A DNA stretch of 64,000 bases from Elusimicrobiota bacterium (GTDB taxonomy: Bacteria; Elusimicrobiota; Endomicrobiia; Endomicrobiales; Endomicrobiaceae): the NCBI GenBank assembly GCA_017528425.1, contig JAFXOV010000063.1:1-64000 (forward strand). Direction: 5' to 3'. The position numbers were made by a program, and so were the translations under genes. Below, piece by piece: positions 35,380 to 45,112 of this stretch; within the stretch, counting starts at the first letter, position 1; every line of letters begins with the position of its first letter. The notes beneath the pieces are model-generated. The model made no database searches, was not told the origin of the DNA, and saw nothing but the letters and a program-made list of their open reading frames with translations.

Positions 35380-38300
35380 ATGAATATAAAACAAAAAACT
35401 ATTTATTTAAAGAAATTTTTCGCTATTATTATTTCTGTTTTCGTATTAAATTCTTTTGTGTTGAATGATTATGCTTTTGCTTTCGTACAACAACCTGTTA
35501 TGCCTACCGTTAACTCTTTACAACAAAAATTTTTAAATATAGATTCGACAAATGCAAAAATAACGGATACCTTTTTAAGTGAAACCAAGTCCGATAATAT
35601 TCCGGTTATTTTTATACAGGACTTACACGGTAATCCTTCCGTTCAAAAAAACATTTCCGAAATCATTAAAGACTTAGATACAAAATATGGAATAGATACA
35701 ATTTTGCTTGAAGGTATACCTGAAGGGAAAGCTGATATTTCCGTATTGCAGGAATTAAAAAAATATAATGTTGCCGATGCATTATTAAAAAGCAATGCCT
35801 TGAGCGGTCCCGAATATTATTTAATGCAAAATAATACAAATACAAAAATTTGCGGTCTTGAAAACTGGTCATTGTATATTGGTAATATAAAAAGAAATGC
35901 TCAAATATTGAAAGATCAAGATTATCTCACAGAAACATTTATTGATTTTGAAAATGCTTTATTTTCAAAAATAGATAATTTAAAAGAATTACAGGAATAT
36001 ATAAATTTAGACTTGTCTGACGAAAAATTACTTAAAGTATTAAATCAGCCTATTATCAATTACGACGATTTGCATAAATATATCTCCATTTGCAATGATA
36101 TAAATACAATAAACAAAAAGAAATTAAATAAGGAATATTCTGCTTTTATAGAGGATTTAAAAAGTAATTTAGATATTAAAGAATACAATTTACTAATTAG
36201 TGATTCAAGAAAAGAAAATTTAACGGATTATTATAATAATCTTTACAGTAAAATAACAACAAAAGAAGAATATAAAAACAAATATAACGAACTTTATTTA
36301 TTTTTAAAATATACCACAGAAAAATCCAAATTGAATTTGGTTTCTTTAATATCCCAACAAAACAACTTTTTCAACAACTATTTAACATCAATATCAAACA
36401 ATAAAACTCAACAAAATCTTTTTGTTTTAAAGATGACACAATTGTTTAAAGATTTTGTATTTTTATCAATATCCGACGAGGATTATAATTTTTTTATAGA
36501 CAACTATGAAAGGTACATAAATTTATTACCTTCTTATCTTGCGCAAGAATATTATGACTACGAAGATTTATTATTTGATGATTTACTTTTTGATTATCAT
36601 AAAGCAAATATAGACAGAAACAAAATATTTGTTGATAATATTGTCGAATCATTAAAAGAAAAAGAGAACAAAAATAAGCTTACCGTCGTAGTTGCAGGCG
36701 GTTTTCACAATTCGATAGCACAAGATTTAAAAAGCAACAACATTTCCTATTTATTCGTTACACCGAATATTCAAGGTCAAACAACAAATACTTTTTATAA
36801 TGAAATAGTATCATCTGCGGATAGATCGGCTTTAGCTCCAATCAAAATAATGTTGGCAAATACGGGGCTCTTGCAAGATAATACCATTTCGGTATTTTTT
36901 GAATATTTGGTAAATGCATTAGCATCCGTAAACGATTATTCTCCGGACAAGATAGAACAAGAACTATCTTCCATAATACAAAAAAGTACGGACGAAATAA
37001 GTTCATTATTCGGCATTATCCCGATATCGGTAAACAGAACGAATTCTGTTTTTACTATAGATGTTGACGGGCAAGAATTAAAATTTAAAATAGAAAACGG
37101 ACAAATTATATGGGAAAAATCTTCCATAAACTATAACAACTATATTGAAAAACAAGAAAAGAAACAATTAGCGGAAAAACTTATAAGTTTGCTTCGAAAA
37201 CATTTCGGCATATTTCAAGCAACTTCGATGAGATTAAACCCGAAATTAAAATATTCATCGAGATTTTTTTCTAAGAGGTTGGGGAAAAATAAAAGTTTAT
37301 TATTTAATTTATCAATGTTTTTTAGTGCAATAAAGAAATATCCTAAAGCATACGGGTTGATGATGGATTATGCCTCATCATACACGAACAAAGATAATGT
37401 CGTAAGCTACTCGATAAACTTCAATGATGATTCTTTTAAGGATATGAGATCCAGAATTGAATTTGCTCCTTTCATGGGAAAGAGTATAACAATATTGGTA
37501 GAAAAAGGATTGGAAACATATCTAACCGAAGATACTATAAAAGAGTTACTGAAAGAATCCATAAAAAGAACAGGAGAAACAGAAGCAACATTTAAAGATA
37601 CATTATTTATCGGTTTTTTGGATAAATCGACAAATTTATTTGAAGATCATCTGAACAATGGTTTTATAGGAGTAAACAGAGCTATATTCGAAGTGGAAGA
37701 TAACACAGTAAAACAAGCTTTATTAAAAACCGGTATAATTCATGAAATATCGCACGAATTAAAAGGAGCTTTATCTTCTAAAGATTATCATAACTTTGAA
37801 GGAAAAATGATGTATGACGATATAAAATATCTTATTGATTTTGTGGCAAAAACCGACTACGACAAAAAGAAAGAACAATTTTTGGAAGAAGACGAAGTAT
37901 TGAAAATAAAGGAACAGATTATTAATGCTTTCTATAAAACAATAGACGGACAACGTATCTGCTTGTTTACGGATAAAAATCGTTTCATGAAAAAAATAAT
38001 GAACTACAAATATAGTGTTAATGATATGGTTAGTGTTGTTGTTAAGAAAAACATTTCGGATGAAAGAAGAAGAGAAGTTGAACTAAGGCACTTGGAAGAA
38101 TGTTTAAGCCCCGAAGACAGCAAAGATGCCGAATCAGTAAAATTAGCACGAGAAAGACAAAAAGAATTCTTCTATAATTTGTTTGATCCCGTACCTAAAG
38201 TACAAACATTGGAAGATTTTCTTACAACTCATATACCGGAAGATAAGCTCGAAGAAATAGAATTCAAAAAAGATTCTTTATTTTCCAAATATGCAGGAAT

Positions 38301-41300
38301 ACTAAGAATCAGATATTACAAAGAATTGGAAGACAAACTTGTTCTGTCAAGGAAAGAATTAACTGTTATAAGAAACCTGTCAGCCGCAGAATTAAAATAC
38401 TTTGAAAAAATGTTAAATATCGAAGAAAAGAAAAAAGCAGAGCTAACAAATGTGGAAATAAAACAAATAACAATGTTGTACGAATTTATAACAAATTTCG
38501 ACAATTGTATTAAAGCAATGTATAAAGTAATGCCGGCATGGATGTTTGAAGCTTTTTATAGCGATAAGAGTTTGGTGGCAGACCACGCATTAAATCATTC
38601 CATAGAAGTTCTTATTAAAGCTTTGGAAATAATTGCTCTAGATTTCAATCGTAGAGTTGATATGAAAACATTAATTTATTCTGCACTATTGCACGATGTA
38701 AGTTGTACTATTTTCAGACAAAACCATGAAATAAATTCAGCAACTTGGGCAAGAAGAATTTTACAGAACGGAACAAATTTAAACAAACAAGAAATAAATA
38801 AAATTTGTTTGGTCGGAGAAAATCATAAAAAATATAAAAAACCTCTTACGGAAGAAAAAATAAGATCTGCTCATGACATTAGGAGCGGTAATTATTGTTA
38901 TGAAGCTTGTCTTCTTCATGATGCCGACGGTCTTGCGGCTGTACTCGATTTCGGAAGAGTATTAGGTGTTTGGTTAGCACAAAAAGATCCGTTCATTAAC
39001 AGAAATCTTAAAATTTTCGATAAAACAGGTGCCGAAAAGGATAGATTATCTTTAATAAGAGAAGGGAAATATTTAAAAGTTGACGGCGGAGATGCAATAA
39101 ATGATTTGATGAGACAATTTTACAGAAGAAATCCTAATTTTTATTTTACAAACGGAGCCAGAGAACTTGCAGACAAAGCTTATCAGGACAAACAGGCATT
39201 AAGGAAATTTTTAGACAGTCCGGAAATAAGAGACAGCATCGAAACTTTCTCTGAACATAAATATTCACGGAAAGATATTGATGAAGCATTGGATATAATA
39301 GATGAAACTTTTGCCACGGACAATTTGATAGATGACTATGAAAGAACTCCGATTGAAGAAGTCGGAGAAACATTAACCGTACAAACAGATAAAACAGTAA
39401 AAAAAGATTCTGTTTTCAATTTATCTTCAAAACTGTCTATATTGTACAGGATATTATTTAACTTACCGTCGCACTCTAACATTATTCTGTCTGATATGCA
39501 CGGAGGATACAACAGACTTTCGGAAATTCTTATAAAATTATTGGATTCCACTTACAATATCGATAAAATAATGAAAATCTTCAACAACGGAGATTTAAAT
39601 AAAGACTCATTAACGGAAGAAGATCTTGAAGAAATAGAAGAAACAAGACAAAAGTTGAATAAAGATATTATTTCCAGAATAAAAAGCATCAAAAAGAATA
39701 TTTATGTTTTAGGAGATATGCTCGACAGAGGGGATAAGCAAGTTGAAACTTTTGAGTTAATGAATCAAATATCAAAAACGGGAAAACTAAAATATATAAT
39801 GGGAAATCACGATATCTACGCTTTTATGAATTTGTTGGGATTACATCTTCCGTTTTACGATAATTATAAAGGTATATCGAAAAATTATACCGTCGAATTA
39901 TTTAACGGAACAAAAAAAGTAAATATTTTAGAGCTTTTAGAAAGCAAAAGAAAATATGGAATAGGTATTGAAGGAGAACAAAAAGACGAAATTGAAAGAA
40001 AATGGGAAATGGAAAGATCAAGGGATAAGAAACATTGGGCAAGAAAACTATATGAATATATGCAACATGCGGACGCTGTTCAGAAAAAATGGACGAAAGA
40101 AGAAAACAAAGACGGTATAACAAAAGAAAAAGAATTACAGCTTTTATTTGAAAAAACGTTTGGTTCCGAATACAAATTACACGAAAAAGGGAAAGATGTT
40201 TTGAATTCTCCTAAAGGAATTTTTGCACAAGATGAAGAACTTCTCAGATTTCATAAAAAATTCTTCGGAAGAAATGTAGGCGTAGTTGTTTACACCGGTA
40301 TAAGGGGCGTAAACAAAATGTCTCTAAACTGGTGGAAAGACAGAAACGAAGAACTGTCAAATTTAAAAGACAGATATCCTCAATATGCAGCATATTGGAA
40401 CAGGTTACAGAAAGAAATAGATACAATAATAGCAGATCAACAACAAACATTGAACGAAAAATATTTGTCCGATGAATGGGAATGGCTTGTAATTGATGCA
40501 ATAATGTACAGAAATTATGAAAGTACCGAATGGAATGCGTTGGATTGGGTTTTCCATAATAATTGGGGGGGAGGAGCAAACGGTTTCCTTGCACAATTAA
40601 ACGATAAAATAAAAGCAAGATTAAACAAAGAAAAGAAAGCTAAAATCAGATTAGTGCAAGAACATCCTTTATTTGATGAAAAAAGAAAAGCTGAAGAAAT
40701 AGAAAAGATAAACAGAGAATATGAGCAAATATTTAAGGACAAACTTGTTACTCCGGTAAATTATTTCGATGATCCGTTAATACAAGAATTATTGGAATTT
40801 TATCACAGCAATTTTTATTTATACAGAAGGGATCATTTCGGAAATTGTTACATGCATTCTATCCTCCCGGTAGATAATAACGGAGAAGTTTCTATCGGGC
40901 ATGTAGATAAAGATGGCGTTTTTATAGAAATGGATAATAAAGGTATAAGAGAAAAAGGGTTTGTTTATAAAAAGAGAAGATACAGAAATAAGACAATATT
41001 AAGAGGTCTCGGACAAATTGCCAAAGATGTAAGAAGATATGATGTAAACTCACAAAAATTATCCAAAGTAATGGAAGCCTTTACATTGTTAACTGCGATT
41101 TATGCCGATAACACAACAAGAATAAAACCTGCAAATTTAAAACAAATGAAAGAACAATTCGGCGGATTCTTCTCTATACTTCAAAAGATGGGAATATCTA
41201 CTTTGGTTGTAGGACATAATCCTATATCCAAAATAGGAACAAGAGTTGAATTGGAAAAACTTAAATTTTTTAACAGAGAATTAGAGAGACAAAAATTAAC

Positions 41301-42153
41301 AATTTTAAATACCGACGGAGAAATGTCTTCCGGTTACCAAAAACCTTTAGGAGCCGGATTAGGTATAGAAATGTCATTACTCGGCGTAAGATACAGAGGA
41401 TTTTTGGACGGTAAATCGGAAACTTTTTCAGGAGATTATACACGTGATGTTGAAAAGGAAGATATGAGATTCACAATACTTTTAAATATTTTCCCGAGTC
41501 TGAAAAAACTACTGTTGTTATCGGAAAAAATTTATAAACTAATATCTTCTTTTGGAAATATAAAAGATTATTTTAGAGGAAAAATACTGACTAAAAAGAA
41601 TTCCACATTGATAATGTTAACCACCGAAAAGCAATTGAAAGAAGAAATCGAAAGAGCTTATTTAAGAGGAATATCCGCTATTGCAATTGTTCCTAATAAG
41701 CTTTCAATTTTCTCTAAAGAAGAAAACATCGAAAAATCTTTTGTTACAATAAACGGTCAAGAAATAGCCTTTAATGTATACTTAAACAAAATATTGGCAG
41801 GTAACGGGAAATATATGAAATGTCTGTCTTATGATTATCAGAAAACTGCGGATGTATCCGATGAAGAAATAGAATTTGAAATAAGAAAACATATCTTGGA
41901 ACAAATAAAAAATAAACAGTACAAGAATAAAGGAATAAAAACATCTAAAAATGTATTAACGGATATAAATATCGACGGCAACTTAGAACTCAATAAAAAA
42001 GCTCTTTCCGATGAGATGAAAACGGCAATAATAAGATCGTTCGGAGTATTACCTTTATTATACGATTTGAATTTACAAAACTTGGCAGATACAGACAGGC
42101 TTACTACAAATATCAATATTGATAAGATAAAAGATATTTTAGCAGCCGCGTAA
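35380..42153 (+). CDS. Giant exported protein 3: Tiki/ChaN-like N-domain, HExxH, HD and metallophosphoesterase
   Basis: 2257 residues. Signal peptide ends near AFA-F. The N-terminal domain (about 60-460) has IQDLH (Asp81, His83), LLEG and AGGFH (His443). Residues 788-792 are HEISH, a gluzincin-type HExxH zinc motif. An HD domain (about 1060-1230) has DHALNHS (Asp1068, His1069) and His1105-Asp1106. It is followed by a metallophosphoesterase (about 1360-1970) with DMHGG (Asp1372, His1374), GDMLDRG (1445-1451), GNHD (1475-1478) and VVGHN (His1946). The long insert between GNHD and the last His recalls class III fructose-bisphosphatases (inference). The ~200-residue C-terminal domain is shared with giant protein 2, so the phosphoesterase looks inserted. 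RBS AAGGAG. Four potential catalytic centres in one exported chain. Confidence 0.88.
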   Translation: MNIKQKTIYLKKFFAIIISVFVLNSFVLNDYAFAFVQQPVMPTVNSLQQKFLNIDSTNAKITDTFLSETKSDNIPVIFIQDLHGNPSVQKNISEIIKDLDTKYGIDTILLEGIPEGKADISVLQELKKYNVADALLKSNALSGPEYYLMQNNTNTKICGLENWSLYIGNIKRNAQILKDQDYLTETFIDFENALFSKIDNLKELQEYINLDLSDEKLLKVLNQPIINYDDLHKYISICNDINTINKKKLNKEYSAFIEDLKSNLDIKEYNLLISDSRKENLTDYYNNLYSKITTKEEYKNKYNELYLFLKYTTEKSKLNLVSLISQQNNFFNNYLTSISNNKTQQNLFVLKMTQLFKDFVFLSISDEDYNFFIDNYERYINLLPSYLAQEYYDYEDLLFDDLLFDYHKANIDRNKIFVDNIVESLKEKENKNKLTVVVAGGFHNSIAQDLKSNNISYLFVTPNIQGQTTNTFYNEIVSSADRSALAPIKIMLANTGLLQDNTISVFFEYLVNALASVNDYSPDKIEQELSSIIQKSTDEISSLFGIIPISVNRTNSVFTIDVDGQELKFKIENGQIIWEKSSINYNNYIEKQEKKQLAEKLISLLRKHFGIFQATSMRLNPKLKYSSRFFSKRLGKNKSLLFNLSMFFSAIKKYPKAYGLMMDYASSYTNKDNVVSYSINFNDDSFKDMRSRIEFAPFMGKSITILVEKGLETYLTEDTIKELLKESIKRTGETEATFKDTLFIGFLDKSTNLFEDHLNNGFIGVNRAIFEVEDNTVKQALLKTGIIHEISHELKGALSSKDYHNFEGKMMYDDIKYLIDFVAKTDYDKKKEQFLEEDEVLKIKEQIINAFYKTIDGQRICLFTDKNRFMKKIMNYKYSVNDMVSVVVKKNISDERRREVELRHLEECLSPEDSKDAESVKLARERQKEFFYNLFDPVPKVQTLEDFLTTHIPEDKLEEIEFKKDSLFSKYAGILRIRYYKELEDKLVLSRKELTVIRNLSAAELKYFEKMLNIEEKKKAELTNVEIKQITMLYEFITNFDNCIKAMYKVMPAWMFEAFYSDKSLVADHALNHSIEVLIKALEIIALDFNRRVDMKTLIYSALLHDVSCTIFRQNHEINSATWARRILQNGTNLNKQEINKICLVGENHKKYKKPLTEEKIRSAHDIRSGNYCYEACLLHDADGLAAVLDFGRVLGVWLAQKDPFINRNLKIFDKTGAEKDRLSLIREGKYLKVDGGDAINDLMRQFYRRNPNFYFTNGARELADKAYQDKQALRKFLDSPEIRDSIETFSEHKYSRKDIDEALDIIDETFATDNLIDDYERTPIEEVGETLTVQTDKTVKKDSVFNLSSKLSILYRILFNLPSHSNIILSDMHGGYNRLSEILIKLLDSTYNIDKIMKIFNNGDLNKDSLTEEDLEEIEETRQKLNKDIISRIKSIKKNIYVLGDMLDRGDKQVETFELMNQISKTGKLKYIMGNHDIYAFMNLLGLHLPFYDNYKGISKNYTVELFNGTKKVNILELLESKRKYGIGIEGEQKDEIERKWEMERSRDKKHWARKLYEYMQHADAVQKKWTKEENKDGITKEKELQLLFEKTFGSEYKLHEKGKDVLNSPKGIFAQDEELLRFHKKFFGRNVGVVVYTGIRGVNKMSLNWWKDRNEELSNLKDRYPQYAAYWNRLQKEIDTIIADQQQTLNEKYLSDEWEWLVIDAIMYRNYESTEWNALDWVFHNNWGGGANGFLAQLNDKIKARLNKEKKAKIRLVQEHPLFDEKRKAEEIEKINREYEQIFKDKLVTPVNYFDDPLIQELLEFYHSNFYLYRRDHFGNCYMHSILPVDNNGEVSIGHVDKDGVFIEMDNKGIREKGFVYKKRRYRNKTILRGLGQIAKDVRRYDVNSQKLSKVMEAFTLLTAIYADNTTRIKPANLKQMKEQFGGFFSILQKMGISTLVVGHNPISKIGTRVELEKLKFFNRELERQKLTILNTDGEMSSGYQKPLGAGLGIEMSLLGVRYRGFLDGKSETFSGDYTRDVEKEDMRFTILLNIFPSLKKLLLLSEKIYKLISSFGNIKDYFRGKILTKKNSTLIMLTTEKQLKEEIERAYLRGISAIAIVPNKLSIFSKEENIEKSFVTINGQEIAFNVYLNKILAGNGKYMKCLSYDYQKTADVSDEEIEFEIRKHILEQIKNKQYKNKGIKTSKNVLTDINIDGNLELNKKALSDEMKTAIIRSFGVLPLLYDLNLQNLADTDRLTTNINIDKIKDILAAA

Positions 42154-42221
42154 AAATTAAAAAAAAATGATATAATAAAAAAATATAGATTAAAAAAATA
42201 TAAAAGAAAGAAAGGAAAAAA

Positions 42222-43166
42222 ATGAAAAAAATAATCTTTACGTTGTTTGTTTTTGGTTGTTTTCTATTTGCTTTTGAGTATTGTGATCCTTTGGATATGG
42301 GTATAAAATTTTTGGAAGATGATTCTTTGTATGCAACAAAGGAAGTCGTTGTAGCTAAAACAAGAAAAGGAGATGCAAGATCCGGACTTTCGGCAAAAGA
42401 ACTTTTTGCGCTCGGACAACAATGTATGCAAAAGGGAAAATACAAATTAGCTATAGACTATTTTACTAAAGCAATTAAATTGGATCCTGTTTTTTATAAT
42501 GCTTATAAAGAAAGAGCTTTGGCAAAAGATAAGATTCAAGATTATACCGGTTCAAAAAAAGATTATGAAACATATATGAAATTACGTGACAGATTAAATA
42601 TAGCTCAAATTGAAAAAGAAAAAAGAATGCTTAAAAATCGTATAATCTTGGCTAACAGAAAAGTAGCCGATAAAAAATATGATGAAGCAGTAGTAGATTT
42701 TACAAACATTATTAGTGCTTATCCTAAATTTCCCGATGGTTACATTGCAAGAGCAGATACTTACGTTCTTCTGAATAAAAATGCTGAGGCTCTTAAAGAC
42801 TATAATAAAGCACTTGCCATAAATGATGTTCCTAATATTACTTTGTATTTAAAAACGGCAGAAACAGCATATAAATTGAAAAAATATTCGGAAGCGATAA
42901 ACAACTACATTCAAATTGTAAGACTTAGTCCGAACTATGAATATGCACACTATAAAATGGTTGGAGCTTATATATTTATTGAAAAGTTTGACAAAGCATT
43001 AACAAGTTTAAACAAATACATCAGTTGCTCAAGAGAAAAAAATATTCAAACCAGTGACTATAACGAATGGGATAAAATTTTAAACAAATATAGCAATAAC
43101 ACAGATATAAGAGATTTAAAAAGTCAATTAAAAAGTTTAAAATTTGTTCAAACAAAGAAAGCTTAA
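42222..43166 (+). CDS. Exported TPR-repeat protein
   Basis: 314 residues with an N-terminal signal sequence (hydrophobic residues ~3-19; a Cys inside the core makes a lipoprotein possible but the lipobox is poor). It then has tetratricopeptide-type helices. The clearest repeats are AKELFALGQQCMQKGKYKLA followed by YFTKAIKLDP, then KYDEAVVDFTNIISAYP, AEALKDYNKALAIN, KYSEAINNYIQIVRLSP and KFDKALTSLNKYI. TPRs mediate protein-protein contacts; no enzyme domain is present. An AAAGGA RBS and a TATAAT at 42171-42176 suggest it may have its own promoter after giant protein 3. Confidence 0.85.
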   Translation: MKKIIFTLFVFGCFLFAFEYCDPLDMGIKFLEDDSLYATKEVVVAKTRKGDARSGLSAKELFALGQQCMQKGKYKLAIDYFTKAIKLDPVFYNAYKERALAKDKIQDYTGSKKDYETYMKLRDRLNIAQIEKEKRMLKNRIILANRKVADKKYDEAVVDFTNIISAYPKFPDGYIARADTYVLLNKNAEALKDYNKALAINDVPNITLYLKTAETAYKLKKYSEAINNYIQIVRLSPNYEYAHYKMVGAYIFIEKFDKALTSLNKYISCSREKNIQTSDYNEWDKILNKYSNNTDIRDLKSQLKSLKFVQTKKA

Positions 43167-43167
43167 A

Positions 43168-44211
43168 CTAGTATTCAACCAATTCGTATTCCATAGAACC
43201 GATACCGAGTTCTTGAGCATATTTTAATTGAACCATGTAGTCTATGTCGGGATAAAGATGTTTTATAAAATCTTTACCGTAAATTTTGTTTACTATATCT
43301 ATGCTTGCTTTATCGACAGCAACAGGATCTGCACCGGCAACAATTCCGATATCATCCAACAACACCCTGTCTTTTCTTGTGTTACAATCGCAATATTTTG
43401 TTATATGATTTAAAAAGCTGATACTAAAACTTTTTTTATTTTTTAATACTCCGTAACAAACTTCCACTATTTTTTCCTGCACATTTTTTAAACTATCGTC
43501 CCAGGCAAGTTCAAATACACCTTTCGGACAACTTATAGTACATTCTCCGCAACCTATGCATTTTTCTTTATCAAAAGTAATTTTTTTATTTTTAAGTTCT
43601 AAAGCTTTCGGAGGGCACCACTTTACACAACTTCCGCAACCTATACAATTTGCAGTATCAATTTCCGGATTTGTATTATGATGCATGGCATATTTACCTG
43701 CCTTACTTCCGCAACCCATACCTATATTTTTTATTGCACCGCCGAATCCTGCAATTTCATGACCTTTAAAATGATTTAGAAAAATAAAAGAATCCGTATA
43801 ATAAATATCTCTTGCAATAGAAACTGTTTTAAAATGTTTTTTATTTATTTCTACTTCCGCGGCGGCATTGCCTCTTAAGCCGTCGGAAATGATTACCGGA
43901 CATCCGCAATTTTCTATATTAAAGCCGTGTTTATTTGCCAATAATAAATGATGATATGCATCCGATCTTTTACCTACATAAATAGTACTTGCATCGGTAA
44001 GGAAGGGGAAAGCTGTTTTTTCTTTGGCTATATCGGATATAACTTTTGTATATTCGGGTTTAACATATCCTTCGTTACCGTCTTCACCGAAATGCATTTT
44101 TATTGCAACAAATTGTCTTGCTTTTACATGATCGAAGGCTCTTGCGAATTTTAAAAATTTATAAAATTCGTTCTTTTTATTCCACGGTAAAAAATAAACT
44201 TTCCCGGACAT
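43168..44211 (-). CDS. DUF362 domain protein with two 4Fe-4S clusters
   Basis: 347 residues. The DUF362 body (FVAIKMHFGEDGNEGYVKPEY, LTDASTIYVGKRSDAYHH, FLNHFKGHEIAGFGGAIKNIGMGCGSK) surrounds a bacterial 2x[4Fe-4S] ferredoxin domain at about residues 190-230. That domain has two CxxCxxCxxxCP motifs. Such proteins are probably redox proteins of unknown substrate; they are common in anaerobes. It converges with the TPR gene (1-bp gap) and follows the rluA-like gene by 3 bp, so the two minus-strand genes form an operon. Confidence 0.9.
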   Translation of the reverse strand: MSGKVYFLPWNKKNEFYKFLKFARAFDHVKARQFVAIKMHFGEDGNEGYVKPEYTKVISDIAKEKTAFPFLTDASTIYVGKRSDAYHHLLLANKHGFNIENCGCPVIISDGLRGNAAAEVEINKKHFKTVSIARDIYYTDSFIFLNHFKGHEIAGFGGAIKNIGMGCGSKAGKYAMHHNTNPEIDTANCIGCGSCVKWCPPKALELKNKKITFDKEKCIGCGECTISCPKGVFELAWDDSLKNVQEKIVEVCYGVLKNKKSFSISFLNHITKYCDCNTRKDRVLLDDIGIVAGADPVAVDKASIDIVNKIYGKDFIKHLYPDIDYMVQLKYAQELGIGSMEYELVEY

Positions 44212-44214
44212 ATT

Positions 44215-44931
44215 TTAACCTCTTTTATTATATTTTCTTAATTGTTTTAATGTAAGTTGAATATCATCAGGTATTTCCGCAACGAAAATATTCTTTTCTT
44301 TATTGCCGGGCAATAACAATTCTATTTGATACAAATGCATAGGTAATCTTTTCAACAACGGTTTTTCTTTGGTGATTCCTTTATATCTTCTCTTTAAATT
44401 TGAAAGTAATATAGGTTCTTCGCTGCCGTAAATTTTATCTATAGCAAGAGTATTTCCTATGGACCAGAAATGCGCTCTTATTTGATTTTTTCTTGTGGTT
44501 AGAGGATAAACTTCAAGAAATGCAAAACTTTTGAATTGTTCGAGAACTTTGTATTTTGTAACGGATTTTATTCCTCTGTCATTAACGGAAGTCGTTTGTT
44601 CGTTAACTAAAAGATTTTTGTCTATTTCGCCTTCCGTATTATCCATAATACCGTTAACCAATACATAATATATTTTTTTTACTTCTTCTTTTTTAAACTG
44701 TTCGGAAATAAAGTCATAAGCTTTTTTTGTTTTGGCAAAAACGACTATTCCGCTTGCTTCATAGTCGAGGGAAGTTATCGGAAAAACATCTTGCTTTAAA
44801 TTGTTTTTCAATATATCCGCTATTGCCTTGTTTTTTATTTCTTCATTATTCAAAACAAAAATTTCAGGCTCTTTGTTTATAACTATAACATCATCATTTT
44901 CAAATATAATATTAAAGTTTTTATTTTGCAT
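44215..44931 (-). CDS. RluA-family pseudouridine synthase
   Basis: 238 residues. It isomerises uridine to pseudouridine in rRNA or tRNA. The family core is visible: DDVIVINKEP, then the catalytic-Asp motif as TSLDYEASGIVVFAKT instead of the usual HRLDxxTSG. It continues with KKIYYVLVNG and TRKNQIRAHFWSIGNTLAIDKIYG. The catalytic Asp is kept, but the HR preceding it is replaced by TS, so the RNA-binding details may differ. There is no S4 domain. Target site cannot be assigned. Confidence 0.85.
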   Translation of the reverse strand: MQNKNFNIIFENDDVIVINKEPEIFVLNNEEIKNKAIADILKNNLKQDVFPITSLDYEASGIVVFAKTKKAYDFISEQFKKEEVKKIYYVLVNGIMDNTEGEIDKNLLVNEQTTSVNDRGIKSVTKYKVLEQFKSFAFLEVYPLTTRKNQIRAHFWSIGNTLAIDKIYGSEEPILLSNLKRRYKGITKEKPLLKRLPMHLYQIELLLPGNKEKNIFVAEIPDDIQLTLKQLRKYNKRG

Positions 44932-45005
44932 TCGTTAAATCCTTTCTTATATTTTGCATATTTTATCACTTTTTTTTATTCTATTAAAGATTAATTCACA
45001 AAAAT

Positions 45006-45112
45006 TTTACATCTTTTCAGTACCGCCGTGTATTATAATATATATAATATATATTATTTATTATTTACGTATGCCGTTGTACTGTACGTATTTATTGTTG
45101 GAGCGAAAAAAA
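45006..45112 (+). promoter_or_regulatory. A/T-rich leader and promoter region of giant protein 4
   Basis: TATAAT at 45034-45039 begins an alternating AT tract (to ~45060) that is largely self-complementary. TTTACA at 45006-45011 is a possible but badly spaced -35. GGAG at 45100-45103 is the RBS of the gene at 45113. The whole 180-bp gap is the divergent region between rluA-like (-) and giant protein 4 (+). Confidence 0.4.

Noticed and set aside
44954-45112. 53-residue hydrophobic N-terminal extension of giant protein 4
   Set aside because: No RBS at the upstream ATG, the stretch is coded by the A/T-rich promoter region, and a normal signal peptide starts at 45113 after GGAG.
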